A DNA stretch of 64,000 nt, taken from NCBI RefSeq assembly GCF_000264905.1, contig NW_006763140.1, positions 599,575 to 663,574 on the forward strand. Reading direction: 5' to 3'. Position 1 is the stretch's first letter. Each line of letters begins with the position of its first letter. The notes beneath the pieces are model-generated. The model saw only the letters and a program-made list of their open reading frames with translations, did no database searches and was not told the DNA's origin. The stretch is from Stereum hirsutum FP-91666 SS1. Lineage: Eukaryota; Basidiomycota; Agaricomycetes; Russulales; Stereaceae. A program made the position numbers and the translations under genes. This document shows, piece by piece, positions 12,032 through 23,687 of the stretch.

Positions 12032-13513
12032 CTACGACCTCCCACTCCCAGCCTCCCTCTCAGCCCTCGTCGGCGTAGGCGGGATCACGAACCCACCTGT
12101 CGCAATCGGACTCCAACCCTCCTCAGTCCTCTCATCCGCCCTAATCAAACTCGCAATGCTCGCCGTATGCTTATGACTCCTCCTCGGCTGTCCTCCCCCC
12201 ACCGCTGACCCATTCTGACCCTTCCCCTTCCCCGCATGTGCTCCACTGTGGCCACCCATCAAAGGTACGCTAGATTGGGGCGTGGATGGGATCGCAGGTG
12301 AACGATACGCGATCCCGACGTCGCCTTCGTCGTCTGACGGCGAGGAAACGTCAGATGCGAGGTCGAAATCGGCTGCGTCCGTGATCATGGATGAGTTTCC
12401 CCTTCCTCCTCCCCCGATTCCTAAGCCTCTCGTCCTCGGAGCCTCGAGATCATAAATCTCATACTTTGACCTCTGTGAACCTCCATTCACGTACTGATAT
12501 CCATTCGTCGGAAGTCCTTGAGCTGGCGCCAGTGCACCTGGGCCGCGATATTCGTCGGGGAGGAATACGTAGAAAGCGGCAATGGCGAGGCAGGCGCCAC
12601 CGACGACGTCGATGAGGTAGTGATGCGTGAGGTACATCGTCGCCCAATACAGCACCGAAGCATACCCCCAGACAAACTTGGTTGTCTGCGGGAAGAAGTG
12701 CGAGAGGAATAACGCTTCGAGCGTCGCGCATCCTGCGTGTAAACTCGGGAAGGCACCAAATACAACGGGTGCATTCGAAAACGTCACGGTGTATCCGGAT
12801 CCATGGAGGAGATGGTCGATGCGGAGAAGACCGCCAGGCGAGCCGAGCATGGAGTAATCTGCGGGCGTGAGACCGAAGATGACTTCGTACCAGGGTGCGG
12901 CGCAGGGGAAGAGGATTTGGATGATTACTCCGAGGAGGTTCATGTAGCCGAAGGTGCGCGCCCAGAGTCGGACGACGGGTGAAGGGCGGAATAACCAAAG
13001 GAAGGCACCGACGAAGAAGGGCAAGGTAAAATGAGCTACTCCGTAAGGTATCCAGGCGAATACATCGAGGATAGGGTGCGTGAAGCGGGTGAGGATGTCA
13101 GAGATGTTCGCGCCGTACAGGACGGTTTCGAGGGTGGGGAGGACGGAGACGGAAATTGAGGGGCGATAGGCGGTGGGGATAAAACGTGAGGAGTAGAAGG
13201 TGAGGATCCAGGAGGCGATAGGGTGGAAGGGCAAGAAGAATTGGCAGGTGAAGGGTATAAGGAGGAGGAGACCGTAGAAGAGCGGAATCCCGAGCTTGAG
13301 GGGAAAGCCGGGAACTCCCATGATAGTTATCCAAAAGGTGGCAAGAAGGATGTGAAAGACATAGGCGAGATCGGAATAACTGAATGCGTGTTTCTGCAGG
13401 CGCTGGATGGTATCTCGCGGGGAGAATGACTTGTCCAGCCGTGCCCAACCTGCTAGGAGGGCCACATAGAGTTGATTTCCCGTCCGGATGAGGCTTGTGC
13501 GTATGGACGACAT
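12032..13513 (-). CDS. AUR1: Inositol phosphorylceramide synthase
   Basis: Transfers phosphoinositol from phosphatidylinositol to (phyto)ceramide in the Golgi, making IPC. The enzyme is essential in fungi and is the target of aureobasidin A. It is a single 493-residue frame without introns, unusual among its neighbours. The start is MSSIRTSLIRTGN. Several membrane segments follow, then the PAP2-type lipid phosphatase motifs: FGAFPSLHAGCATLEALFLS (about residues 250-270) and YLTHHYLIDVVGG (about residues 295-307), with the catalytic Ser/His and His/Asp pattern of AUR1. The C-terminal part, from about residue 320, is a long polar, Gly/Ser-rich cytosolic tail, which makes the protein longer than the roughly 400-residue yeast enzyme. 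It is transcribed toward the right MYND gene. Confidence 0.93.
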   Translation of the reverse strand: MSSIRTSLIRTGNQLYVALLAGWARLDKSFSPRDTIQRLQKHAFSYSDLAYVFHILLATFWITIMGVPGFPLKLGIPLFYGLLLLIPFTCQFFLPFHPIASWILTFYSSRFIPTAYRPSISVSVLPTLETVLYGANISDILTRFTHPILDVFAWIPYGVAHFTLPFFVGAFLWLFRPSPVVRLWARTFGYMNLLGVIIQILFPCAAPWYEVIFGLTPADYSMLGSPGGLLRIDHLLHGSGYTVTFSNAPVVFGAFPSLHAGCATLEALFLSHFFPQTTKFVWGYASVLYWATMYLTHHYLIDVVGGACLAIAAFYVFLPDEYRGPGALAPAQGLPTNGYQYVNGGSQRSKYEIYDLEAPRTRGLGIGGGGRGNSSMITDAADFDLASDVSSPSDDEGDVGIAYRSPAIPSTPQSSVPLMGGHSGAHAGKGKGQNGSAVGGGQPRRSHKHTASIASLIRADERTEEGWSPIATGGFVIPPTPTRAEREAGSGRS

Positions 13514-15462
13514 GTTCGAATTATCAAGTCTGTCGATTCGTGAAGAAGTTTGTGTCAGCTCTACATGAATCCTTGAGTAACCTTCATCGCAGGGCGGTGG
13601 TCCGAAGTGTCTTAGGCGCCACCCGTCCTGTCAATCCACCCAGTGAGCAGACTTGTGCACTCGACGTCCTTCATCCGTCTACGGCCATTTGGATGGCATG
13701 CTAGAGCCTAAAGCCACACCACTCTGTGGCCCACAAATACAGCGTTCGTCAATTTGCCGAAGTCCTAAGCAGCTGATCGTCGTGTAGGCTGGCATCAACG
13801 CATTCCAACTGCATCATAAGCCCAGCTGCATCCAAAAGCATAGGACTCGAGGTAATGGGCGTGGACTTTGGTTGCAATTAATGGTCGCAATTGCAAGAAG
13901 GCAGGATGCAGGGCAAACACATGGCCGCCTCTAGCTGTTGCAAAATCCTCCCTTCCGACCAAGGTAGTCCTCCTCTCCACAGACCCTCAGGGAATAATTC
14001 CAAGATATCATCGCAACATAACGCATCACCAAAAACACATCTGCGACTCTTCGATACAGTCGAGCTGCCCAAACAGAACGATGCTCACCTAGCCTGCGTC
14101 ACTTCCCAGCACCTTCTAGAGTATGCTCTTGTATCCCAGTCTCCTGCAGAAACAAACCCCCTCAAGTATGCGAAGATTGGATTAGCCGGGGCTTCGTCGT
14201 CGTGCACGTCGTGGAGGAATTTCTAGAGGCCTGCAGTTGGCAGCGTCTTCGGAGACGGCGCGAGAGCTTGCGTCCTTCGTGTGAATATATTACCACTTAC
14301 ATCATGTAGGCGCCCATGCTCATGCAATTTGATTTCCATGCTTTTCTCTTGTCCTCCACCTCAGCTCAGGCTATGATCCTAACCATAATGCTTGTCCGGT
14401 TAGTGCATAGGAAACAAAGCCAGCTGCAGTATATCTGTAACGTCTTTTCTACCGGTTTAACTTCCGCTATTCTTGGATTGTCTAGCTGGTTTTCGCACTT
14501 TTCGTGGCCTGACTGGCATCCGACAAGACTCAGGCTAACTTCAAACTGTCTTACATTCGCTTTTCGTCAGGACAGGTATCTGGTGGACTCATCCAGCTAT
14601 GCAATGCTGCTGTGTGTTGTGGCGTTATCGTGGCATTCCAATGCCCGGTTCACGTTGTCATTGCTCAGCGGCGCCACAGTGGTGTACATGTATGATACCT
14701 CGAGCTCATGTGCAGCGGGCTTGATATCCATTGGCTAGTAATTGTGATTGATGAAATGCTTTCAGCGATATGTCTCCGTCGCTCGGTGTTATCATGATTG
14801 TTTTACCACCATGATTGGGCATCCTCGAAGCAACCATGGCTGTCTGTGTGCCACAGCGGACGCAGCTGCCGGCGGTAGTTTCCTTAGCATTTGCTGAACA
14901 ACTCAAGACCTTCCGTTCTTTCAAGATACCCCGAACCTCGCTATAATTATCTTGTGTCCCGCCGTCAGTCTCAAAATTGTACATCTCAGACTTCGTGTCT
15001 CAGTCTTATAGCTTCCCGGCAATGTCTTCCTTACCACATACTATCTACCCCCTTTGGTGAAGACCGCAACAAAATCTGCTTCAGTTCAGTCTGCAGTACT
15101 GCCGTTGCTTCCAATCTTGTCGTGCCTATTTGCGGCTGAACATTCAACGCATAACGGCCGCATATGATCATGTGTGAGTCTAATTTGCATCTCATATCCG
15201 TCACGCGCTCATATGATACGGACCATAATCAGTTTCTGTATATTCCGGGCACCGTAGTGCACCGTCCGGAAAGGTGACGAAGCGATATCGCGGTTCGACT
15301 TCTCGCAGAATAAAAGGACGCTGTTACATCGTGCCATGTTCTGTTCTTCCTGACGTCTTGCGTCCACCTGTCCCCGCATCCTCTCCTTCTCTGTCTGGGT
15401 GCTTCTCTCTCTCGCGGCTCTTGACCAACCCGCTGCAGCCTACTTTCTACAGAGCGAGCGCC
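13514..15462. other. Intergenic, AUR1 / MFS transporter
   Basis: About 1.95 kb between divergent genes. It must hold both promoters. An AATAAAAGG stretch near 15,310, about 155 bases before the MFS ATG, is a possible TATA-like element. The other open frames (for example near 13,870-14,230 and 14,320-14,740) have no family features and no plausible splicing partners. Confidence 0.4.
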
Positions 15463-17171
15463 ATGTCAGGCAAGGACATCGAAAAGGCGGAGGAGTCGTA
15501 CGTGTCTGAGAAAAGCTCTGAGGGGAGTGGATCTCCGTACGTCGTTGATGAGGAGGCAGAAAGGCGGTGCGTCCATTTCTTTTCTTCCTGCACACTAATA
15601 GCAAGTTGACCTATCCCTAGGCTAGTGAAGCGCCTCGACATGAGGATTATTCCTGCTTCCATGATTATCTACCTATTATGTTTCCTCGACCGGTCAAATA
15701 TTGTAAGTCGCACTCTCTGCTTTCATCGTGTTCGGAGATTCAAAAGGGATTAGGGCAACGCAAAAGTCCTCAATAGTGATGTCGGCGACTCCCTCATGCA
15801 AACTCTCGGAATCAGCAACTCCGACTACCTCACGGCTCTCATGATCTTCATCGTTGGTTACACCATCTTCGAAACGCCCTGGACGTACATGATAAAGAAG
15901 TTCCGACCGTCTCGGACGTTAGCCCTGCTGATGTTTTCGTGGGGCCTTTTAACTATCATCCTTGGATGCGTGACGAACTATGGTGGACTCGTCGCCGTAC
16001 GCTTTCTCCTTGGCTCGTTCGAAGCTGGTCTCTTTCCTGGTCTGGTGGTGAGTACATTAAGCAGACCTCTCGTAACATTGTTCATGTGTCTGACATCAAT
16101 TTCAGTATTATCTTACTTTCTGGTACACTTCTCGAGAACGTGCCGTCCGCATCGCTCTCATTCTTGCCTGTGCCACCCTAGCCGGTGCATTCGGTGGTGC
16201 CATCGCATACGGTGTGGGCCACATGAACGCCGCCCTCGGGCACGAAGCCTGGCGCTACCTCTTCTGGATCGAAGGCGTCCCCTCCTGTGTCTCCGCCCTC
16301 CTCGTAATCTTCATCCTCCCCGACTTCCCAGAAAACTCAACCTGGCTCTCGCCCTCCGACCGCACCCTCGCCTCCGCCCGTCTTCAAGGAATGGCCTCCC
16401 TCGGACACTCCACTATCACATGGGCCGAAGCTAAGCAGACGCTGTTGGATTGGAGACTTTATCTCCATTATTTGGTGTATATCTCGATTTCGGTCCCGTT
16501 CTCGAGTATTTCGTTGTTTGCGCCGACTATTGTAGCCGGGTTAGGATATGAAGGGTTGGACGCGCAGTTGTTTACTGTGCCACCGTACGCGATCGCTTTT
16601 GTGATTACGGTGGCGGTGGCCTGGGTTTCGGATAGGTATGAGGCGAGAGCGTGGGGGGCGTTTATCTCGTTGGTTATTGCGGGTGTCAGCTTTTTGATTG
16701 AAGGTGCGTTCTCCTGCGAAGGTGATTGCGCGTAATGCTGATTTTTGCATGGTTTGCTCTAGGCGCATTACCCGGCGATTCCTTCAAAGCACGCTATGGC
16801 ATGCTCTGCATGGCTGTCACTTTCTCGTTCGCCAGCATTCCACCTCTCCTCAGCTGGCTCACGGCCAACTTGAGAAGCACGGGGGCTTCCACGCTCGCTG
16901 TGCCACTCAACGTATCAATTGGCCAGCTTGGCCAGATCGTTGGTGAGTATAGGATCGGCCTCGCATATTTTTCAAAGCAGCGCTGACCAACCGTATCGCA
17001 TATGTAGGTGTTTATATATTCAAGTCAAGTGAAGCACCAGGGTACCCAACAGGTCATTTCACGAATGCCGGGTTTATTCTCGAGGGTGCCGTTGTAGTAC
17101 TCGTTCTTCGTTATATCTATGTGCGGAGGAACAGAGCACTCGCACCTGGGGAAAGGTTGTGGTGTTTGTAA
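15463..17171 (+). CDS. MFS transporter, Dal5/allantoate permease-like
   Basis: Likely plasma-membrane proton symporter of organic anions or vitamins (anion:cation symporter family, like Dal5 and Tna1); the substrate cannot be told from sequence. Start MSGKDIEKAEESYVSEKSSE, chosen because it fits the family's short acidic N-terminus. After the splice comes RLVKRLDMRIIPASMIIYLL, then CFLDRSNIGNAKV, the family hallmark in TM1. Further exons give SDYLTALMIFIVGYTIFETP, RFLLGSFEAGLFPGLVYYL, WRYLFWIEGVPSCVSALLV, FILPDFPENSTWLS and, in the C-terminal half, VPPYAIAFVITVAVAWVSDR, SLVIAGVSFLIEGALPG and NVSIGQLGQIVGVYIF. The end RRNRALAPGERLWCL is at 17171. Around six short introns. About 12 membrane segments can be counted. 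No neighbouring pathway gene hints at the substrate. Confidence 0.88.
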
Positions 17172-17546
17172 GATTAGGGTCTCGTAGTGAAGAACTATAA
17201 TTTTTCGTTCCTCTCTCAATGTATTACAGTAACGATATCTGCACGACTGTATACTTCAATGCCAGAATAAATATCGCTATGGCATAAATAAAACGAGTAA
17301 ATACGTACCCACATACTGTCCGGGGTCTTCGTTTGCTTGGGAGTACACAAGATTAGATCGGGGTCGCGTGGGATAGGTTGCGTGCCGTTGAACAGGGGTC
17401 GGGGTCCGCTCGAACTCAGGCTAGTCGCGTCTCCGTCAGGTCGCGTCGTCTCTCCCCCAGCCTCCCCACCACGACTTGCGACACATATTTCACACTCAAT
17501 CCTGTGTAGGGCACCTCTACATAGACTTAAATTGTGAAGGATAAGA
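17172..17546. other. Intergenic, MFS / chromodomain gene 1
   Basis: About 375 bases holding the MFS 3' UTR and the promoter of the next gene. Nothing else was recognised. Confidence 0.35.
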
Positions 17547-18403
17547 ATGGCACGGGCATCTAGGGCTACTGCTGTCGAGAACGACGATGAGGGTCCGAAG
17601 GAATACGTTGTTGGTGCGCCAGCTGTTCCATGATCGTCTTGCCAATCAATCGTCAACCAACTGATCATCCTGCCTGTGCATCTGTACAGAGGAGATTTTG
17701 AAGGCCAAGGTCGGGAAGAGGGGCTCTAAGAAGGCTTATGTGCGTATAGTCACTTACACTGAGATTCGGGCTCAATATTCTGCCCTACTTACTTGCCTTG
17801 CCTACGAGATCCAATTCGTTCGCGTTGCTTACTGCTGTCTCAACAGAAATACTACGTCAAAGTACGCATTTGGTTTCGTGTAGCGCGTCGCAATAGATCT
17901 CACGTATATTGGCCACCCGCACTCCCCTAGTGGAAAGGCTATGGCCCTAAGGACAACACGTAAGTATTTTCCATATATATCTCAGTGTTTTGTTACAGAA
18001 ATGCGGAATGTCTGACTTGCATTACGTAGATGGGAACCCAGAGAATCCTTCGCTAGCTCTCCAAAACTCTTAGACCGGTTCTGGGCTCGATTCGACAAAG
18101 GGAAACCTCAAATCGCCACCTTGAAAGGTAACGAAGAGCTCACGCCCGGCAAACCTGGTACGTCCGACCAACAACATCCACCCATTTTATCCACACATTG
18201 AGCATTGCGTGCTATGTAACCTAGCTGTAGCTATCGAGGACGACGACGACGACGAAGAGGAAGAAGCTCCAAAACGCACACCGAAAGCCAAACGCAAGAG
18301 CATCACAAAGGAAAATCCTTCGCCTGCTTCGACGAAGAGGAAGAGGGGAAGACCTTCGGCTGCTGAGTCTACGACGTCTAAGAGGAGAAAGAGCAATGCG
18401 TAG
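17547..18403 (+). CDS. Small chromodomain protein (chromo 1)
   Basis: Probable chromatin reader of methylated lysine, nuclear. This gene is visible only after splicing. Exon 1 (17547-17613) gives MARASRATAVENDDEG and PKEYVV; exon 2 (17700-17739) EEILKAKVGKRGSKKAY; exon 3 is only 15 nt (17847-17861), KYYVK; exon 4 (17931-17959) WKGYGPKDNT; exon 5 starts at 18030 with WEPRESFASSPKLLDRFW. Joined, this is a chromodomain with the aromatic cage residues (Y of EYVV, W of WKGY, W of NTWEP). The last exon encodes an Asp/Glu run, then a basic Lys/Arg-rich tail with KRKRGRPS, an AT-hook-like core, ending KRRKSNA. No chromoshadow domain was found, so it is not a standard HP1. Tandem paralogue of the gene at 18976. 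Confidence 0.82.
17847..17861 (+). other. 15-nt microexon of chromo 1
   Basis: Exon encoding KYYVK, flanked by an AG acceptor and a GT donor. It supplies the central strand of the chromodomain; leaving it out removes the family core. An equivalent microexon is at 19313-19327. Confidence 0.75.
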
Positions 18404-18975
18404 GATGTCTAGCGTTCAGTGTTCGCGCGGGACTTATTCTTCACCTTCGCCTTCTTGCTTCGGAATGGCTGTGGATCGCTTTTGTTGTGCCACGAATTAA
18501 ATATTGTGCGCTGCCGGCTATCGAGGGCGAAGGCTATTTTTTTACGAACAGTTGGCCTTATCTGAAAGACAGGGTATCCTCCATTATGCATATGCATGTT
18601 GACGTGTCACATTCTGCTGTTTCGCCGTTTCGCAAGCTCGCGTGTAACCTTAAAGCCATCCGCACCTTGTTCTGGAGACTGTTGAATATATCATCCTTCT
18701 ACAGAGATAGTCTTTGGGGTCAACAGGCGGAAAAGCAAAACCCCCTACGTTTGGGACTGTATTTCCAGTTAACCGACAGGACGTGCCAGGGTTTGTTGAT
18801 TCCTCCCAGAAAGGGGCGTGGGAACATAAGTCGTCCCGTGGGAAAGCGAGACACCCGCTCAAGTTGAAGTTGGCCGGCCACTTGCTTCACTTCCGCCACC
18901 ACCCATCTTGTCTTAACACTTCTCATTCTCATCTCACTCTACCCCGCAGTGCATTCTATTTATTCCTATTCAATC
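18404..18975. other. Intergenic between the two chromodomain genes
   Basis: About 570 bases with the 3' UTR of chromo 1 and the promoter of chromo 2. A pyrimidine-rich stretch precedes the ATG at 18976. Nothing else was recognised. Confidence 0.35.
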
Positions 18976-21684
18976 ATGAGAAACTCTCCGAAGAAGAGAA
19001 CAATGTCTGCAAGCGGTAATACGGACAGCGAGCCCGAAGTTTACGAAGTAGGCGAGTGCTCCCAAGATCTCACATCCTCGCCTCTTGTTTGCTGTGGCGA
19101 ACAGAATAGAACTCTCGCCCCTGTAAACAGCATAATACTGCTTCGGCTAACATTTATTTTTGTTCTCACAAAGAATACATCATCAAGGCGAAAGTCGTTC
19201 GATCCAGGAACGGCAAGAACGCTTGGGTAAGTTCAATAGTATATTCGCTCCTAATTCTCAATAATAGTGTGCCGAAACAACCCTTTAACGTCAATTTCTT
19301 TCGATATGATAGAGCTATTATGTGAAGGTAGGCGATACTTTGGGATGCATCGAGCCATACTGCGCATTAACTCCTTCTTTTTGATTCTCAGTGGGAGGGT
19401 GAATGGGGTGACCAAACAAGGACGTTCGTCGTCTCTTCTCCGCACCACACGATGTCGCCAAACTAACAAGTGTGTTTCATCCAGCTGGGTCGACGCGAAA
19501 GATATCGTAAGGGGTTGTGCTACGCTCATTCGAGACTTTTGGGCGAAAGTGAAGCAGTCGAACGAGGATTTCGAGTCACAAAGCTATATACCGAAGGCCA
19601 GTGCATTTGAGGAAGACCAGGAGTTCTCTATTAACCAAGCCCGTAAGTCCATAAACATACCCGAGTTTTGAAGAGATAGCATACTCACGTCATTTGTCTT
19701 CTTGGACCTGTTGCGCTTGTGGCACCAGCCCGTGTGACGAAAGCGCACTATACGATTCCCGAGTCGAGTGCAGGCAGAAATTCTGCTGCGAAGACAAAGT
19801 CGTCACGTCGTTCAGGACCCCTTCTCGAAGCAGCTAACGACCTGGGATCCCCTCCTAAGAAACCTAACACCTCTCCTGTGAAGCCTCCGGAGAAGAACGC
19901 GATGTCTACTACTCCCATCAAAGGTCATTCGGACGATATCCATGTCAGCTCGGACACACGTCTCCGAGGTGGTACCGCTGTCAATGATAAGAGACTCAGG
20001 ACTCCTCGTCGCTCGGAACTCGTTGTTGAAACGGCAGAGGACCCAGAAACCGACCTCAGGAAACCCGTGGCCACTCGCGGTAGACCATCGAAGAAAGACA
20101 CCGATTACACAGGTACGTCATTTTTATTGTATATGTTGACGTGCGGTGTGCTTGAATTCTTTGGCATTTCCACCCTCCAGCAGCTCAGACGACTAAGCTC
20201 CGATCTCGATCCACGACCACGACAGACTTGCAGCTTGTGAAACATGCTGCGCCACAGTCAAAGGCGAAGGCCGAGACCCGCACGTCTAGGTCGAGCCTTC
20301 GTCAGGATTCTGTTATCGAAAAGATGGAGAATCCGGATATGTTATTTCGCAAGGTAAAGGAAAGATCTCCATCGAAATCTCCAGGGAAGGCCTCTACGAA
20401 AAGTGAGCATCTTAGCTCGACTTTCTGGCGTAGTGGTGCCTCGCACTCATCTCTGCCAAAAATACTGATTATGTCTTCGCCCAACCAGCTAGAAGCCCTA
20501 CGAAATCAGACGGTGAATCTCGAGAGATCGAGCCCAAGGCCCAGGGCAGAGGCAGAGGCAGACCACGCAAGACCACTGCTCCTGTACCTCAAGCGCCCCC
20601 GAGTCCTGTTTCGCCGAAGCGCAAGCGAAGTCGATCCAAGTCTCAGTCCCGAACACCCGCTAAGAGGGTTAGGCTCAGTCTGCCTTCTTCGGGGTCGAAC
20701 GTACGCCCGGATGACGATGTGTTTGCAGATGAAGGTCAGTTCCGTAGATTTAAGCGGATATTGAGATTGCTACTCACCTACGACATACATATCCCAGGGG
20801 TCTCATCATCTTCGGCTGCCATTATAAACGACATGCTCGGTATCGAAAGCGATACCAGCGACATATTCGAATCATCGCCCTGGAGTTCGCGGTCAAGGTC
20901 GCGATCGACCATTCGTTCCGCACCACGGAGACGGTCCAGTAGAATCGCATCAAGTTCGGCCTCACCTAGAGGCCGCCAGTCGCTGCCAACAGCCTCCCGT
21001 GGTCGATCCAGATTATCCATCTCCACCCTTCCCGACGAGATAGATGGTTCAACTTCGATGCCCGGATTCTACCAAGGCGAATTCTGTGTCTATGCCATGT
21101 CCGACTCCGCGCTGAAACGTCCTGCACCTGGACTGCTCAGCAGAGTCTTTTCCACCCTCTCTCTTTCCTCTGGCACTTCTGCCCCCGAGCCGCCCGACTA
21201 TCCTACCCTATTCGGCAAGATACGCGCCTTGGACGGGGATTCTGGCGCCCTTGGACCTGGCTCGGATATTCGAGCTCACTTGTCCCTTCATCCTTTCGCC
21301 TCAGAGATCGGACCACACAATAAGTTTTGGGTTCTCGGTGACGCTTCCCTCGACGCCTTATTTAGCGAGATCCAGAGAGTCGACGACATCCCTTTCCCCG
21401 GAGGGACTCATCACAGCGGTATCGTGGCTAGACTGTTAACTCCAGAGGACAGAGTTGGGGTGGAGGCCTTCGATGGTGAGTTGACATTGACGAGGGTGTG
21501 GACAGATCAGGTTGATATGGAAGCAGACGAAGATGAGGGCATGAAAGAGAGTGCTACCGGAGAGTTGTTCGAAGGGAGGTTTAGGCTGAAGGTCGAGCAC
21601 AATATGGAGGCTTGGAGTGAGGGGTACGGGGAAGGTGTTGAGTGTGACTTCGGATTTTGGGCTGTGAGGGCAAGCGAAATGTGA
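18976..21684 (+). CDS. Large chromodomain protein with AT-hook (chromo 2)
   Basis: Likely nuclear chromatin protein. The start at 18976 has A at -3 and opens MRNSPKKRTMSASGNTDSE; 19003 is an alternative. Exon 1 ends PEVYEV and must use a GC donor (TAG|GCGAGT, 19051/19052) to join EYIIKAKVVRSRNGKNAW at 19174. A 15-nt exon (19313-19327) gives SYYVK; exon 4 (19392-19423) gives WEGEWGDQTRT; the next starts at 19485 with WVDAKDIVRGCA. The joined chromodomain has the aromatic cage. A long disordered, basic Ser/Pro-rich middle follows, with TRGRPSKK and GRGRGRPRK (AT-hook). The C-terminal 200 residues look folded (NKFWVLGDASLDALF, GIVARLLTPEDRVGVEAF, ECDFGFWAVRASEM) but match no domain I recognise. 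Intron positions match chromo 1, supporting tandem duplication followed by gain of a long C-terminal region. Confidence 0.75.
19313..19327 (+). other. 15-nt microexon of chromo 2
   Basis: Exon encoding SYYVK between a TAG acceptor and a GTAGGC donor, at the same place in the chromodomain as the microexon at 17847-17861. Confidence 0.7.
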
Positions 21685-22352
21685 TGTCGCTGTTCTAGGA
21701 CCCTCTCGCTATCAGTCATGACTATAATTATGATCATACTTTTACTATGGTAGTTTTGGTGTTACTATTGGGGGTGCCCATGTTTTCCTATCTGTGTATA
21801 CCCTTCCTTTTCTTGGTTTTGCTTCGAGTTCTCGCTATGTTCTTGCTTGGTATCGTATGTTACTATGGGATGGATTCATGGTTACTGGGATTACCATGGC
21901 TCAGAATTCAGTACTCAGTACTCAGAAGCCCAGTCGTTTGGACAGCCTTTGGAATATCGCCCCAGTTTCGTGAACTTTTAGACTCGGGCGGGCCCGACCG
22001 AATCGCTTACGCGTCGGTGGCTCAACAACCGGCGTCTACAGGTTGATCCTGGTCCACGTCCTTTCACGTTTCTCAAGCGGGGCATAACCCAACGTGCCCT
22101 TCATTTGACAAGAGCTACACCTGATAGTGAGAAGTACGTATCTACATTCTTCGATCAACGAGTCAGAGCTTTGGACTGACGGTATTTGTTATCTTATACC
22201 TTATGATCGGACTCGAAGGTGTCCACGTTTCCGAAAGAACACCCAAAGGACGCCCGTCTTTTATCTGCTAAATATTTTGACTCCGGACGTTTATTAGATC
22301 CAGTTATTCATTGTAGTGTTTCTGATGCAATTTGATTCTGCAGGCTTTCGCC
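21685..22352. other. Intergenic, chromo 2 / hypothetical protein
   Basis: About 670 bases, T-rich on the left (probable 3' UTR). A short direct repeat of AGTACTC occurs near 21,910. An upstream non-coding exon of the next gene is possible but not shown. Confidence 0.35.
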
Positions 22353-22823
22353 ATGATCCTTTACATCGTCCTATACGACCGTGGTCTCCCCGGGACTTTC
22401 CACTGGGGTCTCATCCCATCTGACGACGTTCCCATCGGTCCCGTCATGGTCTACCATATCACTGATCTTGACCCTCATCAACCCTGCAAAGTCGGGCAGT
22501 GGCGTATCGCCCACGGCTTCGACAATCTACAGGAAAACATCCGTGTCGTCGGTCTCGTCAGACTCCCACCCATTCCAGAGGTTTCGACGAAGGACATCGC
22601 AGAGTTCATTGAGCAGTACGATGCTCAGCCGGCAAAGAGCATGATTTACGGTAGAGCGCCCTGGTCGTGCTCGAAGTGGGTCATAAGGGTCATCGAGGAT
22701 ATGGCAGAGGCGGAGTTGATAGATGTCCCGGTTAGGAACTTGTATTCGAGGATCCTAGCTCGCGGGCTTAGTCTGACAACACGGGAGCCTCGCTCAGGAC
22801 TCCGTATGATTGACCTGGTATGA
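22353..22823 (+). CDS. Hypothetical protein of about 156 residues
   Basis: I do not recognise the family with confidence. The ATG at 22353 (CGCCATGAT) opens MILYIVLYDRGLPGTFHWGL; upstream in-frame starts exist but have no such context. The frame is continuous, without introns, and reads VGQWRIAHGFDNLQENIRVV, DIAEFIEQYDAQPA, APWSCSKWVIRVIEDMAEA and ends LRMIDLV. It begins with a beta-strand-like hydrophobic block followed by HW, and has CSKW followed by an amphipathic helix; there is no signal peptide. The composition is that of a folded globular protein. It looks like the small, widespread, uncharacterised family of Agaricomycete proteins that start with a LYDRG-type motif (from memory, weak). 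Its neighbours give no hint of function. Confidence 0.6.
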   Translation: MILYIVLYDRGLPGTFHWGLIPSDDVPIGPVMVYHITDLDPHQPCKVGQWRIAHGFDNLQENIRVVGLVRLPPIPEVSTKDIAEFIEQYDAQPAKSMIYGRAPWSCSKWVIRVIEDMAEAELIDVPVRNLYSRILARGLSLTTREPRSGLRMIDLV

Positions 22824-23687
22824 CAGAGCTAGATGGGTTATGAGGTACGTGGTGATCCCTTTCTTTACTACTTCGTGTCGTTGGCTAACTCCTGACAGGT
22901 AGGGAGCGCGGACTTGTTCTATCGATATTTTCTGTTATTGGGTTTCTCATGGTCTCTGTTGTGGTTTGTCTCTGTTATGGCTCTCTTTATGGCTTACGTT
23001 CTATTCTTGTCACGTCGCATTGTCCTCTAGCTTTTGCTGTGCTTTAATGTCGTTTATGTCACGGACTATGTTCACGATTTCTATCGCTCTCTTTTGCTTA
23101 CGGCTTCGACTCTGGGTCCGACTATTTGGGCGGTAAGGCATAAGGGCTCAGACTATCTCATTCTCTGTGGGCTTCGGCAACGACGTGCGTACCTGCACCG
23201 TGCGTTCTTTCTCGCCCTCTCTCTCTGTTGTCGGACGTGAGACTAACACTCGCGCAGCGTGGTTCCCGACAACGCTTCGAGCCGTATCATCCCTAATCTT
23301 GTTACTCACCAGAAGCGGTGTCCCTGCTTTGTGTTCGCTCCCAAATCTGATCATTTTCAGTGGATCACGTCGCTACATTCCCGAAAGGGAAATGTGAAAG
23401 CCTACTTTACGCCACCCAACTCTCCTCGCCAACACCATGCAGTCACCTCGCACACAGCATAGGACGTTTGTTCGAGCTCCAGTCTTTCTTGTTGCGATCG
23501 CTCCTTCTGGTCAATAAGCTACTCATTTCTCTTGTGTATATCCAGGCGTTATAAGCTCCATGGAGCCAGGCACCACCAGCGACTCCCTCCTGACGTCACG
23601 GAATCGGTCGTCGACTTTGCACCTCAGAGTGACGACTTAAGGCCTCTCTCTTCAACTGACTTCTGCCACCATCCCTCCCATATCACT
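22824..23687. other. Intergenic, hypothetical / HAM1-like gene
   Basis: About 0.86 kb, T- and C-rich, probably 3' UTR followed by the promoter and 5' UTR of the gene at 23688. Short frames only. Confidence 0.35.

Noticed and set aside
21905..21930. AGTACTC repeats here and near 60,640 as possible shared mobile-element ends
   Set aside because: The unit is too short and simple; no inverted termini or target duplications were seen.
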